From: Stieleria varia
GTDB lineage: Bacteria > Planctomycetota > Planctomycetia > Pirellulales > Pirellulaceae
Direction: 5' to 3'
DNA length: 64,000 nt
Assembly: GCF_038443385.1 (NCBI RefSeq)
Contig: NZ_CP151726.1
Coordinates: 5,828,001 to 5,892,000, forward strand
The notes below the pieces were generated by a model that saw nothing but the letters and a program-made list of their open reading frames with translations, did not search any database and was not told the DNA's origin. The position numbers were made by a program, and so were the translations under genes. Positions within the stretch are counted from its first letter, which is position 1; the number at the start of each line of letters is the position of its first letter. Below are positions 9,419 to 17,448 of the stretch, piece after piece.

Positions 9419-10858
9419 CTACTGTTTCTCGGAATGAAAAAGCGGGAAGTTTTCGTTGGCTGTTCGTTGAGCATCCATCAGCGAAGTCAACTCTTTCACA
9501 CGCTCGGGCATCGACTCCGCCAAGTCCGTGGTCTCGTAGGGATCCTCCACAAGGTTGTATAGTTCCACCGGTTTGGGTTTCGTGGTGCTCACCTTCAACT
9601 GGACGACTTTCCAATCGCCTTTTCGCATCGCACGCTTGCCACCTTGTTCGGAGAACTCCCAGTACATCACGTCGTGCTGCTTCTGATTGACGGGATGTCC
9701 TTTCAGCGTAGGCAGGAAACTGATCCCGTCGATATTCATTGGCGGCGCGACGTCGACGAGATCGGCAAGGGTCGGCAACAGGTCTTGAAAACCTGAGACG
9801 TGATCGGTCGTGCTGCCCGCCTCGATCATGCCCGGCCATCGCGCGATCATCGGTGTGATGATGCCACCCTCGTACAGATCACGTTTGATGCCACGGTAGG
9901 GACCATTGCTGTCGAAGAACTCAGGATCGGCACCGCCGGCTGATGTGGCACCGTTGTCACTGGCGAACATCACCAACGTGTTGTCATCGACACCGAGCTG
10001 ACCCAGCAATTGCATGATGCGGCCGATGTCACGATCCATCCGTGTGATCATCCCCGCAAAAGTTGCATGAGGATTGGGCTCATGCCGATAGTGCTGTCCG
10101 CCGGGCGTGCCGTAGGGAGTCTCCGGTCCCAACCGACCGAGATAATTTGCACGGCTATCCTCGGGGACATCCAAATCGACGTGGGGAATGGTATAGGGCA
10201 AGTACAGAAAAAATGGCTGGCGATGATTCACCGTAATGAACGACAACGCGTCTTCGGTGAACAGGTCATGACTGTAGTGCTTTCGCTGCGTCGAGTTCTC
10301 AATGAACTTTTGTTGACGTCCGTCACGCCACAGAAAATCGGGGTAGTAGTGATGTGCGTTGGTCTGACTCAAATAGCCAAAAAAGTGATCGAAGCCTTGT
10401 CGCCACGGCGCTCCCGTGGAATCTTCCATCCCCAGGCCCCATTTGCCGATGCACCCGGTCACGTATCCGGCGCTCTTCATCAACTCGGCCACCGTAAAGT
10501 CTTCTTTCAACAGACCTGGGTTCTTCGCATTTCCTCGCACGCGAGTGTGACCGGTGTGCTGGCCGGTCATCAGCACGCTGCGTGACGGAGCACAAACGGT
10601 GCTGCCCGAATAATGCTGAGTGAAGCGCATTCCCTCTAACGCCAGCCGATCGACGTTCGGCGTGCTGATGATGTTGCCGCCGTAGCATCCAAAGTCGCCG
10701 ATTCCGGCATCATCGGCCAGAATGTAAATCACATTGGGCGGCTGAATATTGGTCGCCTGGATGTTTGGCGTCTGGACATTGGGCGGTTGGGCGGCCTGAG
10801 CCGCGTAGGCGATACCGACGAGGAACGCGAACAACAAAGTGCGGCAGGAACGAAACAC
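9419..10858 (-). CDS. Secreted arylsulfatase (formylglycine-dependent sulfatase)
   Basis: About 479 residues from a GTG at 10858, preceded by AGAAAGG at suitable spacing and followed by a signal peptide (FRSCRTLLFAFLVGIAYAAQA). A short stretch of NIQ/NVQ repeats links the signal to the catalytic domain. ILADDAG supplies the calcium-binding aspartates, and C-A-P-S-R (Cys at residue 89) is the formylglycine site, followed by SVLMTGQHTGHTRVRGN. FASDNGATSAGG is the C-terminal metal-binding block. The protein would hydrolyse sulfate esters outside the cytoplasm once Cys is converted by a formylglycine-generating enzyme, which is not in this window. The substrate cannot be read from sequence. It is divergent from the PQQ-like gene and not part of the sulfatase cluster at 46.8-53.0 kb. 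Confidence 0.92.
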   Translation of the reverse strand: MFRSCRTLLFAFLVGIAYAAQAAQPPNVQTPNIQATNIQPPNVIYILADDAGIGDFGCYGGNIISTPNVDRLALEGMRFTQHYSGSTVCAPSRSVLMTGQHTGHTRVRGNAKNPGLLKEDFTVAELMKSAGYVTGCIGKWGLGMEDSTGAPWRQGFDHFFGYLSQTNAHHYYPDFLWRDGRQQKFIENSTQRKHYSHDLFTEDALSFITVNHRQPFFLYLPYTIPHVDLDVPEDSRANYLGRLGPETPYGTPGGQHYRHEPNPHATFAGMITRMDRDIGRIMQLLGQLGVDDNTLVMFASDNGATSAGGADPEFFDSNGPYRGIKRDLYEGGIITPMIARWPGMIEAGSTTDHVSGFQDLLPTLADLVDVAPPMNIDGISFLPTLKGHPVNQKQHDVMYWEFSEQGGKRAMRKGDWKVVQLKVSTTKPKPVELYNLVEDPYETTDLAESMPERVKELTSLMDAQRTANENFPLFHSEKQ

Positions 10859-11073
10859 GATACAGCCTTTCTCTACGAATCGACACGGTCGGCAAGACAA
10901 TGGTTCAGCGTTCGCAGAACCCCAGATCAATCAACGTTAACAGATTTCACGTCAAAAAAATCGGATTTGATTTCCATTTTGCAAAGCGAGGCTGCTTTTA
11001 CGCATTGACCGATCGCGATTACCATACAATGTCCCACCGTTTGCCCGATCCCTCCTATTTTTGCCGTCACGCC

Positions 11074-12417
11074 ATGATGCTCCGTCGCCCCACCCCGTTG
11101 TCTCTCGTGCTGCTGACTCTTGTGCTGCTCTGCGTTCCGCGGCTTGCTTCGGCAGAGATCGATTGGCCGCAATTCCGAGGACCCGATGGCAATGGAATTG
11201 TGACCGGTCAATCAGTACCGGTGAGCTTTGGCGAAAAAGAAAACGTAACGTGGAAAACTTCCCTACCCGGAAAAGCTTGGTCATCTCCCGTGGTCGCAGA
11301 CGACGTGATTTGGACGACGACGGCAATCGAAGTCTTCCCGACGGACGAGGAACGCGAAAAGATGCTCTCTGAAGCCGGCGTGGAGCAAAAGAAGTTCAAA
11401 CAATTGGCGATCGCAAAATCCGTTGAGCTGAAACTGATCGCATTGAATTTCAAGACTGGCAGCATCCTTTCCAGCACGGATCTAACCACCGTCGAAAAAC
11501 CGGACCCGATCCACTCTCTGAACAGTTACGCATCTCCCACACCCGTGATCGATGGAAGTGAGATCTATTGTCACTTCGGCAACTACGGAACCTTTTGCGT
11601 CGATCGGCAGACTCGTGAGATCAAGTGGCAACGTCGCTTGCCGATCGAGCATGCCGTCGGCCCCGGCAGTTCGCCGTTCATTCATGGCGACTTGTTGATT
11701 CTGATCCAAGATGGTGTCCAGCGACAATACGTGACGGCACTCAACAAAACCACCAGCGAAACCGTATGGGAAACTCAACGTCCTGAGATGGATGCTCCAT
11801 CGGGCGACCAAAAGAAATCGTACTGCACACCGATTGCAATCACCGACAATTCGGGACGCGAACAGTTGATCTGCATGGGATCGCAATGGATGGTGTCCTA
11901 CGATCCGGCGACCGGCAAAGAGATCTGGAAAGTGCGTCATGGGACAGGATTCTCCGTCGTCCCTCGACCGGTCTACGGAGATGGCGTGGTCTACTTCTCC
12001 ACGGGTTTCGGTAAGCCTCAGCTTTGGGCCGTGAAAGTCGACGGCAGCGGCGATGTCACCGATACCCATGTCCTCTGGACGGTGACCAAGAGCATCCCGG
12101 CAAAACCTTCACCGATCTTGCACGAGGGATTGGTCTATGTTGTCGATGACAATGGTGTGGCAAGTTGTTTGGATGCATCGACGGGGGATGAAGTTTGGAA
12201 AAAGCGTGTCGGCGGTAATTTTTCCGCGTCACCCATTCTCGTCGACCAAAATATCTACTTCGGATCCCAAGATGGCAATGTGACGGTGATCAAGGCCGGT
12301 CGTGAGGGCGAAGTCGTCGCTGAAAATCATCTGGATGGCCAAATCATGGCTTCACCTGCGATCGTCAACGACGCCATGATCTGGCGTACCGCAGAGTCGG
12401 TCTACCGTATCGAATGA
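11074..12417 (+). CDS. Secreted PQQ-like beta-propeller protein (BamB-like)
   Basis: From ATG 11074 (447 residues) the protein starts with a clean signal peptide (MMLRRPTPLSLVLLTLVLLC, cut near ASA). It then has the planctomycete opening IDWPQFRGPDGNG and repeated propeller blades of the form W-K/S-P-V-V, INFKTG, YDPATGKEIWK, LDASTGDEVWKKR and YFGSQDGNV. These are PQQ-like/BamB-like repeats; such proteins are common in planctomycetes, often predicted periplasmic or surface-bound, with unknown roles. No quinoprotein dehydrogenase active-site residues are evident. An upstream in-frame ATG at 11029 would place the signal peptide too far inside, so it is less likely. The gene is followed after 25 bp by rsmE on the same strand, possibly co-transcribed. 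Confidence 0.8.
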   Translation: MMLRRPTPLSLVLLTLVLLCVPRLASAEIDWPQFRGPDGNGIVTGQSVPVSFGEKENVTWKTSLPGKAWSSPVVADDVIWTTTAIEVFPTDEEREKMLSEAGVEQKKFKQLAIAKSVELKLIALNFKTGSILSSTDLTTVEKPDPIHSLNSYASPTPVIDGSEIYCHFGNYGTFCVDRQTREIKWQRRLPIEHAVGPGSSPFIHGDLLILIQDGVQRQYVTALNKTTSETVWETQRPEMDAPSGDQKKSYCTPIAITDNSGREQLICMGSQWMVSYDPATGKEIWKVRHGTGFSVVPRPVYGDGVVYFSTGFGKPQLWAVKVDGSGDVTDTHVLWTVTKSIPAKPSPILHEGLVYVVDDNGVASCLDASTGDEVWKKRVGGNFSASPILVDQNIYFGSQDGNVTVIKAGREGEVVAENHLDGQIMASPAIVNDAMIWRTAESVYRIE

Positions 12418-12442
12418 GTTTCGTCGACATTCACAATCAGTC

Positions 12443-13156
12443 ATGACGCGACGTTACTACGTTCCCGACTTGCCACCCATCGGCGGCCCCATCGCGTTGC
12501 CGGATGAGGAAGCTCAACATGCGTCACGCGTGATGCGTGCCCAAACCGGTGACCAAGTCGTCTTGTTCGACGGAATCGGAAACGAATCCTCCGCAACGAT
12601 TCAGTCAATCGATCGTCGGTCTTGCATATGCCATGCCAGCCCACGCGAATTGGTCGATCGCGAACCCGGCTTGCGTTTGCATCTCGGCATCGCTCTGCCC
12701 AAACCGGATCGTGCCAAAGAGATGGTGGAACGGTTGACGGAACTGGGCGTTGCACAAGTGACGCCGCTGCTCTGTAGTCGCTCTCAGCGCCCACCCTCGG
12801 GCGGCTTGCTCGACAAACTAAGACGTGTCGTGATCGAGGCCTGCAAACAATCGGGTCGAAATCAGTTGATGCGGATCGAGTCCCCGGTCGCGGTGGCCGA
12901 TTTTTTCGCAATGGATACCGAAACACCACGCTGGATCGCACATCCTGGAGGCCAAGAGATGGACGGATCTCTTTCGCGATTGACCGGCGGCCAACTGCTG
13001 GCCGCCATCGGTCCCGAAGGTGGTTTTGACGACGAAGAAATGAACGTGGCGTTATCGAGGGGCTGGATCGCGATCGATTTGGGAAAACGGATCTACCGAA
13101 TCGAAACCGCAGCAACCGTGATCGCGGCTCACGCAAGTCATTTGCCGATGCGATAG
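12443..13156 (+). CDS. rsmE: 16S rRNA (uracil-1498-N3)-methyltransferase RsmE
   Basis: At 237 residues it has the usual family length. Residues 1-70 form the PUA-like RNA-binding domain (YYVPDLPP ... ASRVMRAQTGD). The rest is a SPOUT (trefoil-knot) methyltransferase: LGIALPKPDR (80-90), ELGVAQVTPLLCSRSQ (100-115), IEACKQSGR (131-139), the SAM-binding GPEGGF (190-195) and the knot segment LGKRIYRIETAATV near the C-terminus. The enzyme methylates N3 of U1498 in helix 44 of 16S rRNA on the assembled 30S subunit, using S-adenosylmethionine. It lies 25 bp after the PQQ-like gene and converges on the cupin gene, with only 8 bp between the two stop codons. Confidence 0.96.
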   Translation: MTRRYYVPDLPPIGGPIALPDEEAQHASRVMRAQTGDQVVLFDGIGNESSATIQSIDRRSCICHASPRELVDREPGLRLHLGIALPKPDRAKEMVERLTELGVAQVTPLLCSRSQRPPSGGLLDKLRRVVIEACKQSGRNQLMRIESPVAVADFFAMDTETPRWIAHPGGQEMDGSLSRLTGGQLLAAIGPEGGFDDEEMNVALSRGWIAIDLGKRIYRIETAATVIAAHASHLPMR

Positions 13157-13164
13157 CCGTTTCG

Positions 13165-13482
13165 TCAATCGCTGTAAAACACCGCCAACCAGACAGTGGG
13201 CTCGGTCGGCGACGTCCACTCGACACGGTGTTTTTGATGCGCCGGAATATGAACGTGGTCGCCGGGCAGCAATTCGATCGATGTGCCGCGGCCGGCAATT
13301 GCAAGTCTCGCGGCACCTCGCAACAGCACAACCCATTCCTGCTCCGATTGGTCGTACCAAAAGTCCACCGGACTGCAATGTCCGGTGGACACGATGCGTT
13401 CGATGCGGACATTCTGATTCTGCAGCAAAACCTCCGTCAATTCAGCGGGCAACTGGGATGGTACGTGCTCGAACAGATTCAT
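13165..13482 (-). CDS. Small cupin-domain protein
   Basis: About 105 residues from ATG 13482 (MNLFEHVPSQLP). The fold signature is a single cupin barrel: EQEWVVLLRGAARL and LLPGDHVHIPAHQKHRVEW, with the PGDxxxxPAxxxHR motif giving probable metal-binding histidines. Related small cupins annotated as phosphoribosylaminoimidazole-carboxamide-like or mannose-6-phosphate isomerase-like have mostly unknown substrates. The frame stays open upstream to 13593, but that part is encoded by an inverted-repeat element (13529-13596), so the shorter start is preferred. It converges on rsmE. Confidence 0.75.
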   Translation of the reverse strand: MNLFEHVPSQLPAELTEVLLQNQNVRIERIVSTGHCSPVDFWYDQSEQEWVVLLRGAARLAIAGRGTSIELLPGDHVHIPAHQKHRVEWTSPTEPTVWLAVFYSD

Positions 13483-13528
13483 GCTGTGTTGTGCTCCAAG
13501 GCGAATTGCGGATAAATCTGTACCTGTC

Positions 13529-13596
13529 GTAGTGGACGAGGTTACGAGTCCCTGAAGCGAGGTTACGCGCCGAGGACTCGTTAATTCGTCCACTAC
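13529..13596. repeat. Inverted-repeat element with GTAGTGGACGA ends
   Basis: Two 23-bp arms face each other: the left arm starts GTAGTGGACGAGGTTACGAG at 13529, and the right arm at 13574-13596 is its reverse complement with 20 of 23 positions matching. The central 22 bp contain a further GAGGTTACG copy. The size and ends fit a miniature palindromic element just upstream of the cupin gene, where it would put a strong hairpin in the leader. Confidence 0.7.
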
Positions 13597-13654
13597 CGGA
13601 GGATTCTAATCTGGCTCTCGCCTGTCGTGGATTGCGACGGTTTTACTGTGCACA

Positions 13655-13674
13655 GGGAATTCTGGCGAATCCCA
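13655..13674 (-). repeat. GGGATTCGCCAGAATTCCC dispersed palindrome, copy 2
   Basis: Contains GGGAATTCTGGCGAATCCCA, the reverse complement of the motif at 3520, 17388 and 22346. The motif is an imperfect dyad (GGGA-TTC arms around TGGC). It lies in the 180-bp gap between the cupin gene and the next small gene. Confidence 0.7.
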
Positions 13675-13774
13675 CGACGGAGTGACCTGCTCATTGTCGA
13701 CTCGCTATTCTACCATCGGAAGCAAAATGGCGACCGTCAGGACTACCGTTCACTTGTGTTAGGAAACGCAACTC

Positions 13775-14167
13775 GTGATTCAGTTCATCAAGAATCTGAA
13801 AGAAAAGTGGAATAACTGGTGCGGCGATCGAGACATGGAGCTTGTGATCCGCCAGCAGATTACCGCGCGAGGATTCTATGGCAAAACGGCTCAACTGAGA
13901 CAGGTTCGTTTGGTCGCGGTTCAACGACCGGGATGGATTCAAGTGTTTCGGTTCGAAGCGACCGCGAGGGTGGCAACCGACGACAACGACGGCCCGGATA
14001 CGACGCCCGAGTACCGCGAATTGCTCGGATTGGTCCGTGAGGACATGCGTCAGGATTCATCGATCGTCGAGCTATTTGAGAACGAAGACGATCGACGGGA
14101 ACAATTCGCCAACTGGAGCGACGGCCTGATCTGCCTCCGCGGCGCCCATGGTCTGTCACGGATCTGA
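13775..14167 (+). CDS. Conserved-looking hypothetical protein
   Basis: A 130-residue soluble protein beginning at a GTG with AGGAA nine bases upstream. It starts MIQFIKNLKEKWNNW (basic, amphipathic) and ends with an acidic helical region (VREDMRQDSSIVELFENEDDRREQF). No signal peptide, membrane segment or motif I can name is present. The clear ribosome-binding site, codon use like its neighbours and strong charge patterning support a real gene. It is alone between repeat-containing gaps, so context gives no clue to its function. Confidence 0.55.
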   Translation: MIQFIKNLKEKWNNWCGDRDMELVIRQQITARGFYGKTAQLRQVRLVAVQRPGWIQVFRFEATARVATDDNDGPDTTPEYRELLGLVREDMRQDSSIVELFENEDDRREQFANWSDGLICLRGAHGLSRI

Positions 14168-14391
14168 GTCGACCGATTGTCGATCGGCTTTCGGGACGCG
14201 AAACGAATTGGTAACAATTTTCGGATGCGATTCCCTATGCCCTGACAGGGCTTGATAATACAGCCCAGGGCAAAGCAAAACGACGCCCGGGGTTGTACTG
14301 TACTGGACGAAAATCGCCGAAACATCAAACCAACAGCAAAGGCTGAATAGCAAAATGTTAGCACAGGTTGTCCCCTGCAATCGGACCGGAA
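14168..14391. repeat. Gene-free gap with a GCCCTG/CAGGGC hairpin cluster
   Basis: The gap holds GCCCTGACAGGGC (14239-14251), a perfect hairpin, and an inverted pair CAGCCCAGGGC ... GCCCGGGGTTG at 14261-14295. This composition is typical of the short dispersed palindromes seen elsewhere in the window. It may also serve as a terminator for the two convergent genes on either side. Confidence 0.5.
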
Positions 14392-14841
14392 TCACTCGCT
14401 GTCGTTCGCTTTCTCAGCGTACTCCACTTCGATGAGCAACGTGTTCGGTTTCGGTTCCACCGTTTTGACGATGCCAGACGTTCGGTAGCTTCGATGTTTG
14501 GGATGCAGGAGCGTCTCGGGGATCATTCCTGGACGCTCCGCACCGTTGCCGATTTCGTAGTCAGAAATCACAACGACCTTGTGTTGCCCTGTCACGGCAC
14601 CATCGTCGACCTCATAAGTCCCCAGCACAAAGGTGCCATCTGGACCAATCGCCCCGCGCGCGACGATCGGCGGATCGAGGGCTTGGGACTCAAACTCAAT
14701 GTTTCCCCCACGCAGCACTTTGCCGTCAGGAAACTGCACCACGCCCTGGACCGGGTAGGTCGCCGGACGCGAGGAACCGCATCCGATCGTTGCGATCAAC
14801 GCGACTGATATCGCAAAGCTGTGCAATGAATTGAATTTCAT
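14392..14841 (-). CDS. Small lipoprotein with transthyretin/carboxypeptidase-regulatory-like domain
   Basis: From ATG 14841 (149 residues) the start MKFNSLHSFAISVALIATIGCGSS is a lipoprotein signal with Cys at the lipobox end. The mature part begins YPVQGVVQFPDGKVLRGGNIEFES and continues GPDGTFVLGTYEVDDGAVTGQHKVVV, the pattern of a planctomycete carboxypeptidase-regulatory-like (prealbumin-type) beta-sandwich. Such lipoproteins are very common in Pirellulaceae, often near DUF1559 proteins, with no known function. An in-frame ATG at 14877 adds 12 residues before the signal and is less likely. It lies about 50 bp downstream of the repeat protein on the same strand and may share its transcript. 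Confidence 0.75.
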   Translation of the reverse strand: MKFNSLHSFAISVALIATIGCGSSRPATYPVQGVVQFPDGKVLRGGNIEFESQALDPPIVARGAIGPDGTFVLGTYEVDDGAVTGQHKVVVISDYEIGNGAERPGMIPETLLHPKHRSYRTSGIVKTVEPKPNTLLIEVEYAEKANDSE

Positions 14842-14890
14842 AGGCAGAGTTTCTCCCAAGACAGACGTTTGTCCCATGGATTGCCATTCC

Positions 14891-16018
14891 CTAAGGATTC
14901 ACTCCGATGTGCTCAAGAAATTCGTACGTCAAACCGCCGGTCGCCAGTTTGTGTTTGTGTTGATACCGCTCAACAGCGTGCTGCATGGGTCGGTTCCAAG
15001 TAGCTTTGTCGGTCTTCGGATCAAACCCTTTGTCCTTGAGCGCCTTTTGAATCCGCTTGAGGATTTCCGGCGTGATGTTGGTGTTGCATAGCACCCGTTG
15101 CCAGACGAGGGTTTCCGGATGTAGCAGCACCTGACGCTTGACGGTTTCATACTCCGCAGGCACGTCGACTCGTTTTTCACTGGCGGACGAAACAAGTTCT
15201 CGAACCTTGATCGTCTTGTACTCGGCCGGCTCCTTGATCTCCTTGACTTGAGCTGGACTCACCAACACGGTGGTTTCAACAACCTGCTCTTGAGCGTTGA
15301 TCTCTTTGCGTTCCACCTTCGCCTTTTCTGCGATCACTTGCTCGGTGTACTCGTGGAACTCAGCAGGCTCTCGGACCAAGCACAGAATGTCGGTGGTGGG
15401 TTGGCCGTCGTGGGTCAGGTCCTCCTTGCTGATCAACCCTGAACCTCGTTTCCATTCGACGCGTTCAGGCTTCGTTTCAATCTTGGACTTCTTGTTTTCA
15501 AACTTCGTCTCTACGGCAATCAGTTCTTCGTGTTCAGGCGACAGCACCACCGTGACTTTCTTCGTTTCATATTTTGCCGGAACGACTTGGTAACGAACGG
15601 TTTCCGGCCTCACCAGCACCTTTTTCTCTACATCCTTGAACTTGGCTGGCGTGATCTCGTAACGAACCGAAGCGGCTTTGACGAGCACCTTTTGTTCGAC
15701 CGTCTTGTACTTCGCCGCCTGCCGAACACGGATGTAGCACTCACCAGCCTTTGGATTGGGTGGCAACTGCGCCAATTCGTTGGTTAACAATTCAATCTGA
15801 GCCTTCACCGGCAACGCTTCGTTCTCGCCCTCTTTCGGGTCTCCACTATTCTTTGGTTTCTTGTCTCCTTGATTGCCAGAGACGTCCCCTGCCGTCTGCT
15901 GATCACATTCCTTGCAATCCTCCGTCTTTTGCTTGCCATCCGCGTGCGTCTTAGCCGAGAGCAAGCCAATGCTAAGAAGTGCAGCCAGAATCGCTAGGTG
16001 GAATGATCGGATTCGCAT
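14891..16018 (-). CDS. Secreted VPAxYxTV-repeat protein with C-terminal peptidoglycan-binding domain
   Basis: A 375-residue exported protein: signal peptide about 1-26 (cut near THADG), a charged low-complexity linker (28-70), then a region about 95-305 built of eight or so repeats of roughly 24-27 residues with the pattern P-A-x-Y/F-x-T/D-V-x-x-x-V-L-V-x-x-x. Examples are AAKYKTVEQKVLVKA, PAKFKDVEKKVLVRP and PAEYETVKRQVLLHP. The last 55 residues (TPEILKRIQKALKDKG ... VERYQHKHKLATGGLTYEFL) match a PG_binding_1 fold. An extended beta-repeat stalk anchored to cell-wall material is plausible. Planctomycetes have thin peptidoglycan, so the ligand may differ. Confidence 0.7.
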   Translation of the reverse strand: MRIRSFHLAILAALLSIGLLSAKTHADGKQKTEDCKECDQQTAGDVSGNQGDKKPKNSGDPKEGENEALPVKAQIELLTNELAQLPPNPKAGECYIRVRQAAKYKTVEQKVLVKAASVRYEITPAKFKDVEKKVLVRPETVRYQVVPAKYETKKVTVVLSPEHEELIAVETKFENKKSKIETKPERVEWKRGSGLISKEDLTHDGQPTTDILCLVREPAEFHEYTEQVIAEKAKVERKEINAQEQVVETTVLVSPAQVKEIKEPAEYKTIKVRELVSSASEKRVDVPAEYETVKRQVLLHPETLVWQRVLCNTNITPEILKRIQKALKDKGFDPKTDKATWNRPMQHAVERYQHKHKLATGGLTYEFLEHIGVNP

Positions 16019-16320
16019 GGTGAGTCCCTAGTAGAAAACAATGACGCGACAAAACCTCATTAGCCTATCGGAATCCCCACGCTGAAACCAGTGTCAGCTC
16101 ATCGCGACCGTTCATCGTTTCGAAATTGGCACACGTTTGCCGTTCAGCCGGGGCGTTCTTGGGAGACATTGGTTCGGATTAGATGGGAAATGATGGCAAG
16201 GTATCTTCGACGGCAAGCAATTCGTGGCCCGCAACGGTCACGTGCTCGATCAACCCGTGCTAATATTCCAGCTATTGTTAACCGGAATGCACCCCAGACG
16301 CCACGAACCGATAGCTGTAG

Positions 16321-16776
16321 ATGAAGCGACGAAAGGATCCTTACGCGGCCTTGCATCGAGAGGTCATGCCGTTCGGTACATACGCGGGCAAGCGGTTTTC
16401 ACAGATTCCGGTGGACTACTGCAAAAACACGTTACGAAAATCAGTCCAACTCAATCCTCTTGTACGCGATCTGCTGCTGCTGAGAATCGAATACGAAAAG
16501 AACTGGCTCCAGGAGCTGAAGAAAGACGTGGAGTACTACGAGAACTTAGCGGCGGAGTATGAAGCGGAAGCAGAAAAATACAAGGCGGAACTGCAGGAGA
16601 TTCATCAGCAGCGAAGCGACAACCTGGCCGGTGTGATCGATCCGTTTCTCCGAATACTACGTCGTCGTTTTGCCGCGCGGTATCATCCCGATATGCATGA
16701 CGGCAGCGCCGAGATGATGGCAATGGTCAATCGCATATTCAACGAGCTGGCCGAAGAAATCAAATCCGATCATTGA
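16321..16776 (+). CDS. Hypothetical protein: DUF3820-like N-terminus, coiled coil, J-domain-like C-terminus
   Basis: Of 151 residues, 15-35 (VMPFGTYAGKRFSQIPVDY) resemble the 'MPFGKYKGxxxxxxP' signature of DUF3820. About 55-100 form a strongly charged coiled coil, with many Glu, Lys and Tyr and the stretch YEAEAEKYKAELQ. The C-terminal RRRFAARYHPDMHDG ... MVNRIFNELAEE resembles the second half of a DnaJ domain, with the HPD tripeptide and the following helix. No signal peptide is present. The combination is unusual and may recruit an Hsp70. Its stop overlaps the convergent membrane-protein gene by 7 bp. The call rests on motif likeness only. Confidence 0.55.
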   Translation: MKRRKDPYAALHREVMPFGTYAGKRFSQIPVDYCKNTLRKSVQLNPLVRDLLLLRIEYEKNWLQELKKDVEYYENLAAEYEAEAEKYKAELQEIHQQRSDNLAGVIDPFLRILRRRFAARYHPDMHDGSAEMMAMVNRIFNELAEEIKSDH

Positions 16777-17288
16777 TGCAGCGTCCCTAGGTCGCCACGC
16801 AATTGCTCCGCGAGACTCTTGAGCGACTCGTCGCCGTGGATCTGAGCCAGCAACCAGGGAAACGTTTGCCGTTGCTTCCGCAGCTCGGCTTCGATGGAGT
16901 CTCGCATCCGACGGTACGCAGCTTTTTCTGCATATGTCGTGTACATCGAGAACACGATGATGAAGAAAATCGTAATCAGCAGATACACGCCCCAGCTCTG
17001 CAGATTTGCCACCGGAATCCCCAACGGTGCAGCCACCCAAGCTTTATGAATTCCAACACAGATCAACACGTTGGCAAACAACAAGATCCAAATGCTCAAG
17101 GTGCCCGCGTTGCTGATTTGCTCGTTGGCAACCAACATCTGACCGTACAGCTCAGGGAACTCATCTCTGAGCGGAACGAATTCATGTTCGGCATCTGAGC
17201 CGACGTCGTCGTAGCCCCGCAGCGATTGATTGGCGGGCAGGAGCGAGTCGTGATCGGACCGGTCGGGATCGTTCAATGGAATCCTCAT
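16770..17288 (-). CDS. Two-segment membrane protein of unknown function
   Basis: A 172-residue protein with an acidic soluble N-terminal part (1-60), two hydrophobic segments (about 64-86, ILLFANVLICVGIHKAWV, and about 100-120, VYLLITIFFIIVFSMYT) and a basic, helical tail of about 50 residues. This is a hairpin membrane protein with both ends probably cytoplasmic. No family was recognised. The start at 17288 has no strong ribosome-binding site. The gene converges on the J-domain-like gene. Confidence 0.55.
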   Translation of the reverse strand: MRIPLNDPDRSDHDSLLPANQSLRGYDDVGSDAEHEFVPLRDEFPELYGQMLVANEQISNAGTLSIWILLFANVLICVGIHKAWVAAPLGIPVANLQSWGVYLLITIFFIIVFSMYTTYAEKAAYRRMRDSIEAELRKQRQTFPWLLAQIHGDESLKSLAEQLRGDLGTLHQ

Positions 17289-17448
17289 TGGCGACGAGAG
17301 AGGGATGTATTACTGAATACCATGATCACCTGACGATGTCCAATCCCGCAAGACGCACAGCCCAGCGAACATTCCCCGACGCACCCGTAATGGGATTCGC
17401 CAGAATTTCCTCCCCTGCAGAATCCCCTGCCGCTAGCCGTTCACCAGT
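17289..17448. repeat. Short gap with GGGATTCGCCAGAATT dispersed palindrome, copy 3
   Basis: The motif TAATGGGATTCGCCAGAATT is at 17388-17407, with the downstream esterase-like gene ending 40 bp later. Nothing else stands out in the gap. Confidence 0.65.

Noticed and set aside
10765-11073. In-frame upstream extension of the PQQ-like propeller gene
   Set aside because: It overlaps the sulfatase gene on the other strand and would bury the signal peptide.
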